Shown: positions 37,875-50,600 of the stretch, one piece after another | How positions within the stretch are numbered: the first letter of the stretch is position 1 | Layout: each line of letters begins with the position of its first letter | NCBI RefSeq assembly: GCF_026212465.1 | Contig: NC_080048.1 | Coordinates: forward strand, 40,073,875-40,137,874 | Reading direction: 5' to 3' | DNA length: 64,000 nucleotides | Source: Amaranthus tricolor | Lineage: Eukaryota > Streptophyta > Magnoliopsida > Caryophyllales > Amaranthaceae | Translations under genes and position numbers: made by a program | Notes under the pieces: model-generated | The model's database searches: none | Seen by the model: the letters and a program-made list of their open reading frames with translations, nothing else | Told to the model about the DNA's origin: nothing

Positions 37875-38375
37875 TAACAATTTTTTTACTATTTAATTTT
37901 TGTGTGAACATTTTTTGTACCTCTGGTGATTTTTTAGTGTATAGTGCAACTGAGAGATTTATTTTGAAGGAACTTCCAACACTTTACTAATTAACTAACA
38001 CCAATTCTTATTTTAGACCATCTTTACAAAAAAGTCTTAAGTTTAGGCCAGTTTAATTTTTAAATTAAAAAAAAATAACTAAACTTTCTAAATAATGCTT
38101 TTTAACTTTTATTTTTCAATTTTCCTTTTTCTTTTTCCTGATAAAACTGCTCATCTTCCCCTCTCAAACTCCATTTGTGGTTTTCAATCTCCATCTTCTT
38201 CTCTCAAACTCCATTGTTGTTTTTTCTCTATTTATCTTCTTCAACATTTGCAAAACCATCAAAGTTATGTATTTATATTTCATCATTTTAGTTTTTAAAG
38301 CTTTTATTTTTTTTTTTTGGGTTGATTGTGTTATATATTAGTTGGATTTACAATTTTCTGATTTTTTTTTAAATT

Positions 38376-38832
38376 AAGCTTCATCAATGGTGTAAATAGT
38401 GATGTTGAAGAAGACACCAATTTCTACTGTTTGGGGGAAATTAATAAAAGCAATTGTGGTTATAACATAATACATTGGGAATTATAACATAATATATTTG
38501 TAATTATAACATAATATATTTGGGTTATAACCATAATATATTTAGAGTTATAACATAATATAGTTGGAGTTATAACAAAATATATAATTGCGGTTATAAC
38601 GTAATAGATTTGGGTTTATAACAATATATATTTGTGATATAATACTACAAAATTGATATTATAGTAATATAAGCAAATATATTATGTTATAAAACCTCAA
38701 ATATATTATGGTTATAACCCCAAATATATTACGTTATAACTTCAAATATATTATTTTAACCCCAAATCATAAAAATTAGCCATAATTGTCATCTTCAACA
38801 TCACTATTTTCCACCATTGATGAACCTTAATT
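38376..38832. repeat. foldback repeat with TATAAC tandem core
   Basis: The 49-bp arms (38376-38424 and 38784-38832) are inverted copies: CTTCATCAATGGTG...GTGATGTTGAAGA. Between them are about eight AATATATTTGGGTTATAAC-like units, first direct and then inverted. It could fold into one long hairpin. No open frame. Confidence 0.6.
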
Positions 38833-39009
38833 TTTTTTAAAAAAAGAAAAAAATTTGATGTAGTACTAAATGATGTTTTATTTTGCTTGGGAATAGGCAG
38901 TTAATCAGAAAACTTTTCATCTTTCAAAAAGAAAGCATTTTTCTGCAGTTTTATTTCAAAAACAACAGTTTTTTAAAAATTAAGATATTTACTAAAGAAG
39001 GAAAGTGGG

Positions 39010-39058
39010 TTGGGCTCTTGAGAGCCGTCTTTAGAAAAGACGGTCTCTCAAGAGAGAG
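39010..39058. repeat. short palindrome
   Basis: CTCTTGAGAGCCGTCTTT and its near-complement AAAGACGGTCTCTCAAGAG face each other across three bases. Similar GAGACGGTCTC modules occur elsewhere in the window (near 780, 1010 and 40150), so this is probably a transposon end. Confidence 0.5.
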
Positions 39059-39775
39059 CCTAATTAACTAATAATTCAGGATATCAATTTAAAATGTAAA
39101 TCAACACTTATTTTTGTATGTATGCTAAAATCAACTCAACTATCATCATCTACAATAATATTACATGATCCAATACTAATAATAAATAATATGACCTAAA
39201 TCATGTTCTAAATAGCCCATAATATTTGTTCGGGCTATACATTTTGTTACATCATATCAAAAGCTATAATAAGAATCATTTGTCAATTGTAAAAAACTTC
39301 TTTCATTTTAGTGTTAACGATCATCAACTTAATTCATTTTCAATTGATACTCGTTTGTCCTAGGATTTTACCATGATTTTCGATTTGTTTGTCTTATCTA
39401 CTTCGCTATATTTTCTCTTTTCAAAACTATCTAAATGCCCTTACTAATTCTCATTCAGTTTTGATCTGTATTTTTATCATATTTGCAATTTTAAATATTA
39501 CAGATTAGTTTAGTGATTAAACACTTTTTATTTCCTTTATAATAGAGGTTTAGTTTTCATCGCAAAAAAAAAAAATTAATTTCTCACTCTTCTTGAGAAT
39601 CTTTAGCTTACCCTCCTCGGAAAAAAAAATATTTTTTGTTTTAGATCTTTCAAAACAAATCACATTAAAAAGAAACATAGAGCATGTTCGAATCAACGTT
39701 ACTTGGTGGGTAGAGGTCTAGTTGTCAACCTCATTAAACTACTAATGGTTATAAATTATAATGTTTTCAATATAG

Positions 39776-40008
39776 CTGGAAATACATTATATGTGAGGAG
39801 ATTTTACATTATTAAAATAGTGGATTGTAGACTAATTCTCCTAATATCATATAGTTTTGAAAAAGAGTAAATCTCATTAAGTATATGTAAGTCAACTCTT
39901 ATTACTCGTGAATTTGTGGGTTTGAACCCACATGTGCCTCGTAGCAAGTCCACACAAATGAGCTCAAGGGATGGTTATGTGACATATTGTCACCATTTAA
40001 TTTATTTA
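39776..40008 (+). mobile_element. degenerate LTR-like copy
   Basis: Same family as 63545-63783: GGAAATACAT, ATCATATAGTTTTG, GTGGGTTTGAACCCAC and TGTGACATATTGTCAC in the same order. The ends are eroded and no target duplication is visible. Confidence 0.5.
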
Positions 40009-41284
40009 ACCAAACAATGACAAATATTTTTTGTATAGAGATATTATTTCAGCCTCATTAAATCACTAATTGTTACATAGAAGTGTAGAACACACCCATA
40101 ATCAAGTAAAAATTATAATAAATATTCAACAACTCGTCTTATATGAAAACGTCTCACCATGAGACGACCTATATAATTATTTTATTTCTCTAATGAACAT
40201 TTTAAAATTGTTAATAATTATAAGAATTATATATGGATTAGCCCAATAAAAATAGTCTCAACATAAAAACTTCTTATTTAAAAATTTATGAATATTTAAA
40301 GTGTGAAATTCAAAAGAAGCAAAGACGCGTATAAATGTGTTCAAACCCAATTTGCTATCGTTTTCGAAATTACAAAATAAAATAGGAAGACTTGAAGTCA
40401 ATAGACTCATTACCCTTAGAAAACGGAATCAAGTTTTAATAAAATCAATACTTGTGGAATTTTTTAGGCGTGGGTTCTACAACAATTATGAAAAAATAAA
40501 TTATTAGGTAGTATGCTACATCCACAAAATATCAATATCAATATCAACATTTATTTTTACTTTTCTTTGTTAATTTTCTTATAAAATTATAAAGATAAAA
40601 CTATTAAAAAAAATTAAATAGAAGAAAAAAAATTAATATTATTAATAAATAATTTATATGTGATTGATGCAATCTCTTTATGGGTATAAGTTGCCGGCTT
40701 CATTTCTTCCTCAGACCCTGATCATAATTATTCCACTTTATAACAAAAATATTAAGTATTATTAGGGGCGGAGTAAAAATTGTTAAATTTTTTTAAGGTC
40801 CTGTGCAATTTCAAAAATTACGTTCTTTTTCTAATAACATTGTATCTCTAAACACGTAGCACATACAACATAATTTAATATTAAGAGCTGAATCCCAAAT
40901 TTTTTAAAGCCCCATACAATCAAACATGTTGAATATACTCATAACCTCTCCTTTGAGTATCATATATTAATATCAAATTTATAAGAGGGGAAAAAGTAAA
41001 TACTTCTAATTATTTAGACAATAAGTCCAATGAATGGGTCCTCTAAGATTTAAGGAAAGAAGACTTGAAAGAAGAGGTAGTTTTGGTCTATCTATTTTTA
41101 TCCAAAAATTTCAAACATTGAGTTTACAAATATTTCTATTTTGATCAATTTTTTTTTTTTAAATTTTGAGTAAGATCTCCTTCCCTTTTAAAAAATTTTA
41201 GCTACAAATTTTTAAATTTTTTAAAATTTTATTCACATAATTTTAGTATAGAAGGAAAAATTATAAGAAACTACTTTATCTATA
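40009..41284. other. intergenic, no gene seen
   Basis: AT-rich, with a GAAAACGTCTCACCATGAGACG palindrome-like spot near 40145. No coding evidence. Confidence 0.45.
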
Positions 41285-42045
41285 AGTCTATTTGCAAAAA
41301 ACTATCTTATGTATTTTTGTTTGCAAAAAACTACCTAATGTAATATATTTCTCTGCAAATGACTACCACTTAACAGAAAACATGAATTGACAGTTAAGGT
41401 TGAGGGTTCGACCAATTTGAGAGGTTAAGTTGTCTATGTGGAAGTATCTCATTAGTCCTCGTATTTTTAAATAATTAAAAATTAAAACACAAAAATTAAC
41501 AAAAAAAATTATATTTGACGTCATTTTTACCCATTATAACGATATTTTTTTAAAAAAACGGACGTAGCGATTACCCTAATTGGGTAACTATTTTGAAAAT
41601 CCGGTTGAAGATATTAAACGTCATTTTTAGCCATCATAACGATGATTTTACAAAAAATGAATGTCACGATTATCCTTATGGGTAACTCTTTCGAAAATAA
41701 GTACTTGTTCAGACCGGATTTTCAAAAGAGTTATCCCATAAGGATAATCGTGATGTTTGTTTTTTTAAAAAAATATCGTTATGATGAGTAAAAATTAATG
41801 ACGTCAAATATCTATTATTTTTTTGTTAATTTATGTGTTTTAATTTTTAATTTTTTAAAATTACTGGACCAATGAGATACTGCCACATAGATAATTTTAC
41901 CTCTCAAATTGGTCAAACCCTTAAACTTAATGGTCCATTAACGTTTTCTGTTAAGTGGTAGTCATTCGTAGAGAAATATACCACATTAGGTAGTTTTTTG
42001 AAAAAAAATAAATTGGATAATTTTTTACAAATTATTGTCGTTTTG
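41285..42045. repeat. large inverted repeat, about 340-bp arms
   Basis: Left arm (about 41290-41640) and right arm (about 41700-42040) are inverted relatives: AAAAAACTACCTAATG, GACTACCACTTAACAGAAAA and CCAATTTGAGAGGT on the left recur complemented on the right. The centre holds related inner hairpins (AACGAT, GATTATCCTTATGGG). It is probably a foldback or Mutator-type non-autonomous element. No target duplication was identified. Confidence 0.65.
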
Positions 42046-43940
42046 ATTTCATAGAGATTGCGGGAGTTTTATTTACTTTTCCATAATTAATTAATAAAAT
42101 TGGTCCACAAGAGCACATTCACACATGACATTGACACGTTTGGGGAAGGAATTTGGTTTTGCTTTCAACCAATGACATTTTTTTCTTTGATGGTTATCGA
42201 CTTATCCTTTTAATTTTGCATTTATTATAATATTTATTAAAGTAGAAAAAAAAATTGGTTGAAAAATGAGATAAAAAAATTAAAAGAAAGATATAAATGA
42301 GTGGTTGAAAATAAGGAGGAAATATAAATTTATTGATGAGATTAAAAAGTATAGCGAGACCATTGCCAATTAAAAAAAATAACGCAAAATTATTAGGATA
42401 AATTAAAGTAAAAAATAATGCAAAATTAGGGGACCAAAAAGAGTATCTTTCAATTAAATAAATTTTTTGCGATATAAATTGACCATTATTGAGTAGAAAA
42501 TAAAAGTTGGTACAAATATTCCTTCAATCTAATCTTACTTGTTTGGCTATATTTTTAATTTGTTGATATTTGATTTATTTTACTATATTTAAATTTTAGT
42601 AAATATTAATTGATAATTGGTTGACGCGTGTCAATTGAAGCGTGGTTTAGAAATAAATTTTCAACTTTAAACTATAATCAAATAATGCAATTTACGCTCA
42701 TACAAAATTTTTATTCAACATTTTGGGGTGTTCGATTAGGAGACTCTTTTTTAAAAAGAACCACATTAACCTTGTTTTGGTAATGAGCTTTTTGACTAAT
42801 TTGTATATGTAATTGTCTTTTGACTTTTAACTTATTTAATTATAAATAAAAGACTTATTTTTATTTATTTTTAAATAAAAAGTTACTCAAAATAACTTTT
42901 TAAATTAGTTTTTAACTCATTTGACTTATAATTTCTCAAATGAAGAACTACCAACCAAGGACTTATATTATCAAACAAGTCAATTAAAGCTGATTTCTAC
43001 GACCAACTTAATAGTTAATAAAAAAGCAAATGCTATCAACTGATCAGTCAATTAAATCAACTAACAACTAACAATCAATAGTTGACCACTTGCCAAACTC
43101 CCACAAATATTTCCTAGTCTCATTCACAAATTTAATTTCTCTTTTCATCTTATCTACATATTCTTTGTTGACCTATTAATACTATTTTCTTCTATTTTCC
43201 CAAGAACCAAAAGAATAAAAAAGGAAAATCACGAGTTAACATAACAATTGAAGACTTTTCTTTTTGCACTTGTGACATAGTTTTACTATTCACTACTTAA
43301 AAAATAATCAATTTTATCTCCCATTTTAGTGGGAAATTCTGTAAACTTAAGTCTGAAATCATAACATTTACTAAAAAGAATGTAAAATGACACATGTCTT
43401 CATTCTATAACTCATGCCATGTGGAATTATTTGATTGGATATCATTGTTCGAATATGGCAATTATTTAAGGAATTTTTTTGATTGGATATCAATGTTCGA
43501 ATGTGTGATATCAATGTTTGAGAATTACACCTGTCTAATGCATCAAATTGTTACCACTTATATGAAAAATATTTAAATAAGATAACTATATCTGAAAATT
43601 TGAAAATAATTATGATAATGATAACTAAATCTGAATAAACATATTTGAATAAGATAAAGATAATATATAATTAAATCATTAATTAAAACTAATATTTTTT
43701 TATATTAATTTATATTAAAAAAACGGTATATTGCACGAGTTTTTTAGTATTACATATAATAAAAAATGAATATTAGAGCGTGCAGAGAGCGCATCGTCTG
43801 TATCCCATTAACACCAGAGTGCACGGCACCACAAAAAGTCCAAACGTACCAATTGGACACAATTATAATGCATGTGTAAACTATCATGCTTCTACACTTA
43901 TATATGTGTTTCTCCCTTGCACGAATTTTACTGTATTTTT
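42046..43940. other. intergenic, no gene seen
   Basis: AT-rich. GATTGGATATCAATGTTCGAA-type triplicate motifs (43432-43520) are the only local repeat noticed. Confidence 0.4.
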
Positions 43941-43949
43941 TTATTTTGA

Positions 43950-45115
43950 TTTGTTATGATATCATCTGTTATGAATTGTGTGACTTGAGTGTACAAAATT
44001 AAGTGTACATTTATGTGTGAATTCTTGAGATGAAATCTTATGGAGTAAGTAAATGGGTGAATTAAGATTGGTGTCTTAATGTGTGTGATTGATTGGTGGT
44101 GTTTTAAGTGTGGTTTAATTCCTTGAAGTTATGAGGAAATTGATAGAGTATCTTAAACATGGGTTTTATGATGTATGATGAATGATATTAATGAAGAATT
44201 TCAAGAGTTTTCAATGCTGCAGAAGATGCCTTGTTCGGGGCATCAAAGTATAGTGCAAGTGCCTTGTTCGAGCGTGTAGATCAGTACGCAACAGAAGACT
44301 GCTGGAATTAGTGTTCGAACGAGCGGGTAAATGGCTCGAACGAGCGCCTCAGCTGAAGAGATCAGAATCATCCCCCGTGAAGCTGCTCGAACGAGCAGTA
44401 AGTCCAACCTGCTTTGGATTCTTCTGTGTCGATTCAATGGTCTTTGGAGCTGTTACAAGTTGTTCATTTTTTAGCATTAAGAATGTATTAAGTGAGCAAT
44501 TATCATTGAATGTACTTAGCACTATAAATAGAGAGCTTATTAGTAAACCAAAATACATCAAACACAACCGCAAGCCTAAAAGCACAGCCTTTGTTTTTTA
44601 TTTCTTACTCAATTGTAATACTTCATTTGTAAGAGTGTTTTGCTCCATTGAAATAATACAAACAAGCAACTACACACCACAGAGGACGTAGCTATCATTG
44701 GGTGAACCTCCTTAAATCATTGTGTTATTACGTAATTTTATTTCATCAAACGCATGTTAGTTCATTGAAATCGTTATCGTTCATCAAAGTACTTCGCATC
44801 GTATCGGTCTTAGCAATTATTTCATCATCTCATCATTATATTTAGTGTATCTTGCTAATTGAAATTATCATATAAATTAAGACGATATTTGTTTCTCATT
44901 TGAACAAGCCTTTAAAGCTCACATATAGCGTTTTCATTCGGATTATCGAGTCAATTTTAAATCAGGTGTTTCATATTGATTCAAAATCGAAGATTGTGTC
45001 CATTTTTGATAACAGGCCAAATCAAATTCAATTACAATGTCAAATCAATATCGGATCTTCACATTTATTTTATACACATGTACTCACATGACAGTATGGT
45101 TCCCCAACATTGTTA
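43950..45115 (+). mobile_element. Copia-type LTR remnant (tentative)
   Basis: A TATAAATAGAGAG box near 44523 is followed by a CA-rich leader. GAGGACGTAGCTATCATTGG and TGAACCTCCTTAAATC (44681-44717) resemble the 3' part of Ty1-copia LTRs. A TTCGAACGAGC motif recurs at about 44314, 44335 and 44387, with a partial copy at 44264. Edges and target duplication are unresolved, and no polyprotein is present. Confidence 0.4.
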
Positions 45116-46245
45116 GCACTAACAAGACCCAAAAGAATAGCAAGGTTAATTATCTTCAAATAGAAAGTTTAAGACTAAGCAAGATTTGACTTTCATGATC
45201 TAGTAATTACTTGAAATGGTTGCATAATGTTGTGATTTGGCTAACTAACAATCATTTTTCTTGCTAAGTTATTGAGTAAATTAGTATTACTTGGTATATT
45301 GTGAATGATTAGGCATATTAATTATTTTCTTAATTATGTTAGATATTGACCAATTATACTAAATTCCCTCATTTCTAACACTTCAAACATTTGAACAATA
45401 ATAAGAGAAGATAAATATGTTTTGTTTCAATTAGAGAGCAAGGTCTCGGTTTCTATTCTCATCTAACTTTCTCTTTTTCTCGGCCTACCTTATAAAAAAT
45501 TTAAATATAGAAAAAAAAAACCGTTAATAAATAAGACTCAGTTTTGGTTAAAAAAATATTTTATAGTACAAAGAATAATTTTGGTCTACCCTTGCTCCGA
45601 GCCCAATACAAAGCTCAAACACGTGAGAGAAAGAAATCGATAGCGAAAGCTTCCTCCAAATGCTCTTCACTTGGTGCAATTTGAACCCGTAACCTTAAGG
45701 TCATGAGGATGATGATCATAATGAACCTACAAAAACTAATACCAATTACAAAAACTTAAGGGGAAAAAGTATGATATCTTTTATCCCCAAATCTTAAACA
45801 TTAGAGTAAAATACACTAAATATAATGATGACAATAATGAACAATCCAAATCAACACCAACCAATAGAAGACTGCTATAACAACATTCCATTAACCCAAT
45901 GCTAATAGAAGGCTAATGAATAATGATGTTTAATAAGTTGGGCAATAAATACACAAATGTTACAGTACCGAAAGTTAGCAAAATTACCTTCTCAATCCGA
46001 ATTCGACAACCAAAACTTCTTCTTCGAGTTGGGAGGCTTCCTTTTGTCCGCGTACATTGAGGTGAAGCATCAAAAACTACGCCTTTTCCTCATAACCTTG
46101 GTCGATCTTCTGCAAAAAGAGAATTTCTAGACTCTAGTAATCATCGATTATCGTATAAACCATGTCACATTATCTACAACCGCTTTCGTTGATAGTTAAT
46201 CCGATATAATTAGCCATAACTCAAATCTAAGATTCATCGAAATTG
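45116..46245. other. intergenic and 3' flank of the FRS11-like gene
   Basis: On the minus strand a segment from about 46110 to 45989 is bounded by TTTTTGCAG and AG/GTAATT. It could be a spliced 3'-UTR exon of the FRS11-like gene. A GGTTACGGGTTCAAATTGC spot near 45690 (minus) has a B-box look. Otherwise nothing is recognised. Confidence 0.35.
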
Positions 46246-49200
46246 TTAGTTTAACATGTCTGTAGCACCTTCATCAACGGGCATATCTTTGACACGATCA
46301 AGAAGTGTCGTCAGTTCCTTATGAACATAGTTAAACCGCTCTTTAGAGACTAACGACTCTGTCGTTAAAGTATCAGTAACAGAACGTAAAGCATAGTAGT
46401 GCACTTGTTTGATTGGTCGAGCATGTTCCTGATCCGTAGGCATCAATGAATTCTCCATTCTCCATCGAAATGGAAAATATTTTTCGGGAAGTCGAAAATA
46501 ATTCTTAGCAACAAAAAGCCGAAGAGCATGCCTGCACAATATTCCGGAATGTTCAAATCCTTTACATGAGCAATGGATTTGCTCATCTTCCGGAATCCAT
46601 AACAGAACACGCTCTCCTTCAATTTTCTTATAGTGACGCACAACGTAAGATCCTTTTTCCATTTCTACGACTGCGTATTGCATCGTTAACACAAGTTCGT
46701 GCTGGAACACATTGAAGGCATACGGTGTAAGAATGCTTTGTGCGAGTTCCTCAATAGGCATGCATGTTTTGGGATGAATATAACGTATTTTGTCGTTCGC
46801 TCCATATCCCAAATTTGCAGAACGACCTACCTACAAAAACCCGAATACTTTTCTTACAGATCGTTAAAAGAAACAAATAAGGCGTACACATATCAAATTT
46901 TGACTCGATCCAACCTATTTTTATGAAATTTAGTGAATTTTTGAGTTCTATATCAATATTTTTGAGTCATGATCTACTCTTTTTTTCGTTAATTTCTATT
47001 CAAATATTCCATAATAAAGACTAAAAATTAAAAAAGCTGTTTTTGGCCCAACATAATAAGATAATCTAGTTTTAAACTTTGACGGAAAAAATTACATGAT
47101 ATTTTTAGTTGTTTAATAGCAATGTGAATAAACTTAACAATAAATTTATGACCCGAGCCCCCATTTTAAGCCCTTATCCAGTCCGTTTTTAAAAGGGCTT
47201 TATAATGGACCGGGCCGAAAACAGGTTTTGGCCTTGTAAATAGTATAATTAATGTATAATTTAAATATTATAAATAACAATGTCAATGAGATTATTAATA
47301 CTTTTTTTCAATTTAATTATTGTAAATGATAATTTAATTGTCATAAATTGATAACAGGAATTAAAATAATTTATAGCAATAAAAATGGATTGGGTTGGGC
47401 CGGACTATCAAAGCCCGACCCATTTAAAGCCCATATTAAATTTAAAGTCCCTTCTCCAACCCGGCCCATATTTACTTATGCCCAGTCTGGCTGTTATCCG
47501 GCCCACTAAACCCCCTAGACCCGACCGACCGATTAGGCTGGTTTAGGCGTAACCACTTATTTTCTTAACGATAACAATACCTGCTCAAAGAAGACTTGTA
47601 AGCATGTTTGCTCATTTAATATGTCCTTCAAGAAACTATTCAAGCATCTCATGTATTCAGCTGTTGTGATTCGCGAAACTAAACAGTCTCTCGTATATGA
47701 AAAAGCCCAACACGCTCGACATGATGATAGAAGAGATATGTGTTTATCTGACCCAAGTCCAAACCTAGAGACCAAATGACTCCAATGATGTTCAAAATCT
47801 TCTATACTCTCCACATAGCACACCATTACAAAATGAGACTTGAAATCCGACATATTCGGTCCGAGAGCTAGAGAGAACCAGCTGTTCAATTTAGACATAA
47901 TGTACCATAAAGATATTACATGTTTAGTATTCGGCAATTCGCTTGCTATGATGTCTCGGAGGCCAGGATCTAGATCGGTCACTATGGTCTGCGGGTGTCT
48001 TCCTTGCATGAACCGGACAAAAGTCTGTTGAGAAAGAGTTTATATGACAAAAATAAGAAACTATTCGAAATACTTCACATATGAGATAAGATTCCACATC
48101 GATAAAATAGTGGGTTGTGGACTTATATATACATATATATATATATTTGGTGAGCTAATCCTCAAACTACCATATGGTTTTGGGAACAACGAACCTCACC
48201 AAGTGTATGTGCAAGTCAACACTCTTGACTTGTGGGTTTGTGGGCCAGAGCCCACAGGTGTCCCGTGTCCACACGAATGGGCCACGTGAAATTATGTGAC
48301 GAATTGACATGGCCTAATAGAAACAAGTAAAATGAAACAGAGATAGACCGGTGTGACATAATTCGCTATTCTCCTCGTGAATCATGAATTGAAAAAAGCG
48401 AATTATGATCGGTTTTGGGCTATTGTTGAGTCATTTTGAAAGAATACGAATTCAAAAAGTGAATAAGCTGGCAAACTATGCTACAACGAGATAGAAATTT
48501 AACCTGTAAGGCCCACACGAACGAATGAGAATTTTCTTCTTGGAGGAGAGCACAAGCAATAAAAATCGGCTTGCCATGATTATCTATACCCGTCAATAAA
48601 CCAAGAAGCATTCCATAAGTAACGGATTGATAGGTAATGTCGAATTGAACAACATTACCGAAAAGGTTAATGGCACGAACCGAGTCACCATACGACCATG
48701 CTATGTTTTCGACTTTTCCATCTGAATCTGTCAAGAAATCGAAAACAAAATCTCCATCTCTTTCCGCCTTGGCTTTGCACGTCTCAAGCAGCTCCACCAT
48801 ATCGGTTTCCCTTTTCTCGGTGAGAAGAACATCATTTTCTTGCACATTTTTCTTGCACGTACGAACAAAGTTTCTAATATCTTTCTCTATAAACGGCAAT
48901 TGCCCCGGCTGAACACCCTTTTCGAGTTCCAAAATATTGATTATTCTATTGACAGGAAACCCCGCTTTAGAGAGTAAGAGAATCCGTTCTTGATCACCTT
49001 CTTGAATTTTTCGATACGCAGGGAGCAAACGCACTTGATCATCTTCTAGCAATTCATGGTTATGTACATTACTAAACTGGGAAACATACCACTGAGTAAC
49101 CCCATTTATAATTTCCTTTGTCAAGTATAATTTCGCATCACAACCACAACGAACGGATTTTCTTTCTCTCGGATGCTCTACATTAGCCTTTTTTCTCGGT

Positions 49201-49520
49201 TGATTGAATCCCGAACGATAACAAACAAAATCCCTTCGGTAAACCCCAAGATTATGGCTTTCAGTAGATCGTGCTTTCCTAATCGAAAAACCATTCTTAC
49301 GAGCAAAACTACTGTAATAATCGAAAGCTTCAAAATCACTTACAAAAATCTGACCCACATATGGTGCAAAGACGACTGCAGATGATGAGGACGATGATGA
49401 CCCGTTTTGTGAGGGCTGACAAGCTTGACCTTGTTCTTCCCCTTCGTATTTTATAAAACACTTCCAATCTCCACAGGGGCATTGCTCCTTCTGAATCCAA
49501 ATATTGCTTTTGTGTTTCAT
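46246..49520 (-). CDS. FRS11: FAR1-related sequence protein, FRS11-like
   Basis: Three exons: 48504-49520, 47581-48024, 46246-46830, all phase 0, giving 681 residues. The start is the ATG at 49518-49520 (MKHKSNIWIQ); the frame runs 16 codons further upstream only to a TTG, and M1 here aligns with the family start before NIW...QCPCGDWKC. The FAR1 DNA-binding domain (about 61-158) has CxC near 125 and HNHE near 153-156. A MULE-transposase-derived domain follows (FDITYQSVTYGMLLG to about residue 450, TDLDPGLRD within). A SWIM zinc finger has C574, C576, C586 and H588. FAR1/FHY3 relatives are domesticated transposases acting as nuclear transcription regulators; FRS11's own targets are little known. 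Intron 1 (48025-48503) holds an LTR-like repeat and a hAT MITE. Confidence 0.93.
48058..48321 (+). mobile_element. LTR-like repeat in FRS11 intron 1
   Basis: Related to 63545-63783: GAAATACTTCACATATGA, ACCATATGGTTTTGGGA, CACCAAGTGTATGT and GTGGGTTTGTGGGCC in the same order. An extra (TA)-rich stretch sits near 48125-48145. The ends are eroded. Confidence 0.55.
48348..48487. mobile_element. hAT-type MITE, copy C
   Basis: 140 bp with GACATAATTCGCTA near the left end and the family core (AAAAAGCGAATTATG, GGTTTTGGGCTATT). An 8-bp direct repeat GAGATAGA lies at 48340-48347 and 48488-48495. It lies in the intron, ending 16 bp from the exon 1 donor. Same family as 53277-53417 and 53686-53827. Confidence 0.75.
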
Positions 49521-49872
49521 AGCCAATCTACGAGTCGGGTGTAATATATTTGAAACCCACCATTTCAACCACGATACAGAATCCGCTCACAAATGAAACA
49601 TCGAAAATAACTTTCATCGACACGCTTTTAATGGGCGGTCTTTGCATATTTGCGAGCACAAGAGAAACAAACGAAGATATGGAATGCTTTAGAGTAAACA
49701 AACTCGTATACCACGTTAATATCAAACCACTCAATAAGTTACTCTATTCCGTCCTTTCGTTTCTGTTCGAGAGCAATTCAATTATAAATAAGACCTATGA
49801 AAAAATACTAGCATTTGCTCAACCTCCTAAACATCAATCTTATCAGTGACTTATATTACAACAACGATATAT

Positions 49873-49903
<31 letters not shown>

Positions 49904-50600
49904 CACTTTCCCCCAATTGTAAGTGTTATTTAGAGCCATTTAGGTATCCTAAAGTGCAATAAAATCCCTACCCTCATTATAGTTATTGCTTTACTATGCG
50001 AAAGAGGAGGAACAATTGACAAGAAAGTAAACGGAATAATTGAATCAAGTAGGAACAATAACCAACACCTTCAAACCTTGAGAAATACAATTGAAATCAA
50101 TCAAAAAATATCCATCAGTTTTATTAGAGCATTAGATAGAGGGAATCAAGAACAACATCAATAAAGATTAATTCTTTGCAAAAGACCCATAAGATGGTAA
50201 AAAGATTAATGCTTTTATAACAAAAAAAAATTTAAAATGTATAGCATTTAACCTAAGAACAAGAAAATTAAAGTATCCTCAATTGATAGAAAATTCCAAA
50301 CTTTTTGATGTATGTATGATCAATTGGTGTATTTCTAAGCAAGGAACTAAAATCCCATCAAGGGTTTAACAGAAGATAGTAAAAGATATGCAGTGAAATT
50401 GGGATTTGGTATCTACATACCTCATTCAGAAAGGGGAAAATCAAAGGACACAAAGAAAACCCATATCATCTATGGAGTTCTTGAGTTGTTTGACAAAATG
50501 ATATGATTGTCATCTTTAGATTTTGGTAGAATTTCAATTAGTTATTCTCTCAAAAGTAGATAAATCGATATATTTATAGAGTTTTTGTGTTATGTTTTTA
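49521..50600 (-). promoter_or_regulatory. FRS11: leader and promoter region of the FRS11-like gene
   Basis: A TATAAATA box candidate on the minus strand is at 50571-50578. A leader exon could end at 50421, where GAG/GTATGT gives a good donor. The acceptor before the ATG was not fixed. A run of 27 A lies at 49877-49903. Confidence 0.45.

Noticed and set aside
49521..49568. N-terminal extension of the FRS11-like protein
   Set aside because: It would begin at TTG. The ATG at 49518-49520 fits the conserved N-terminus.
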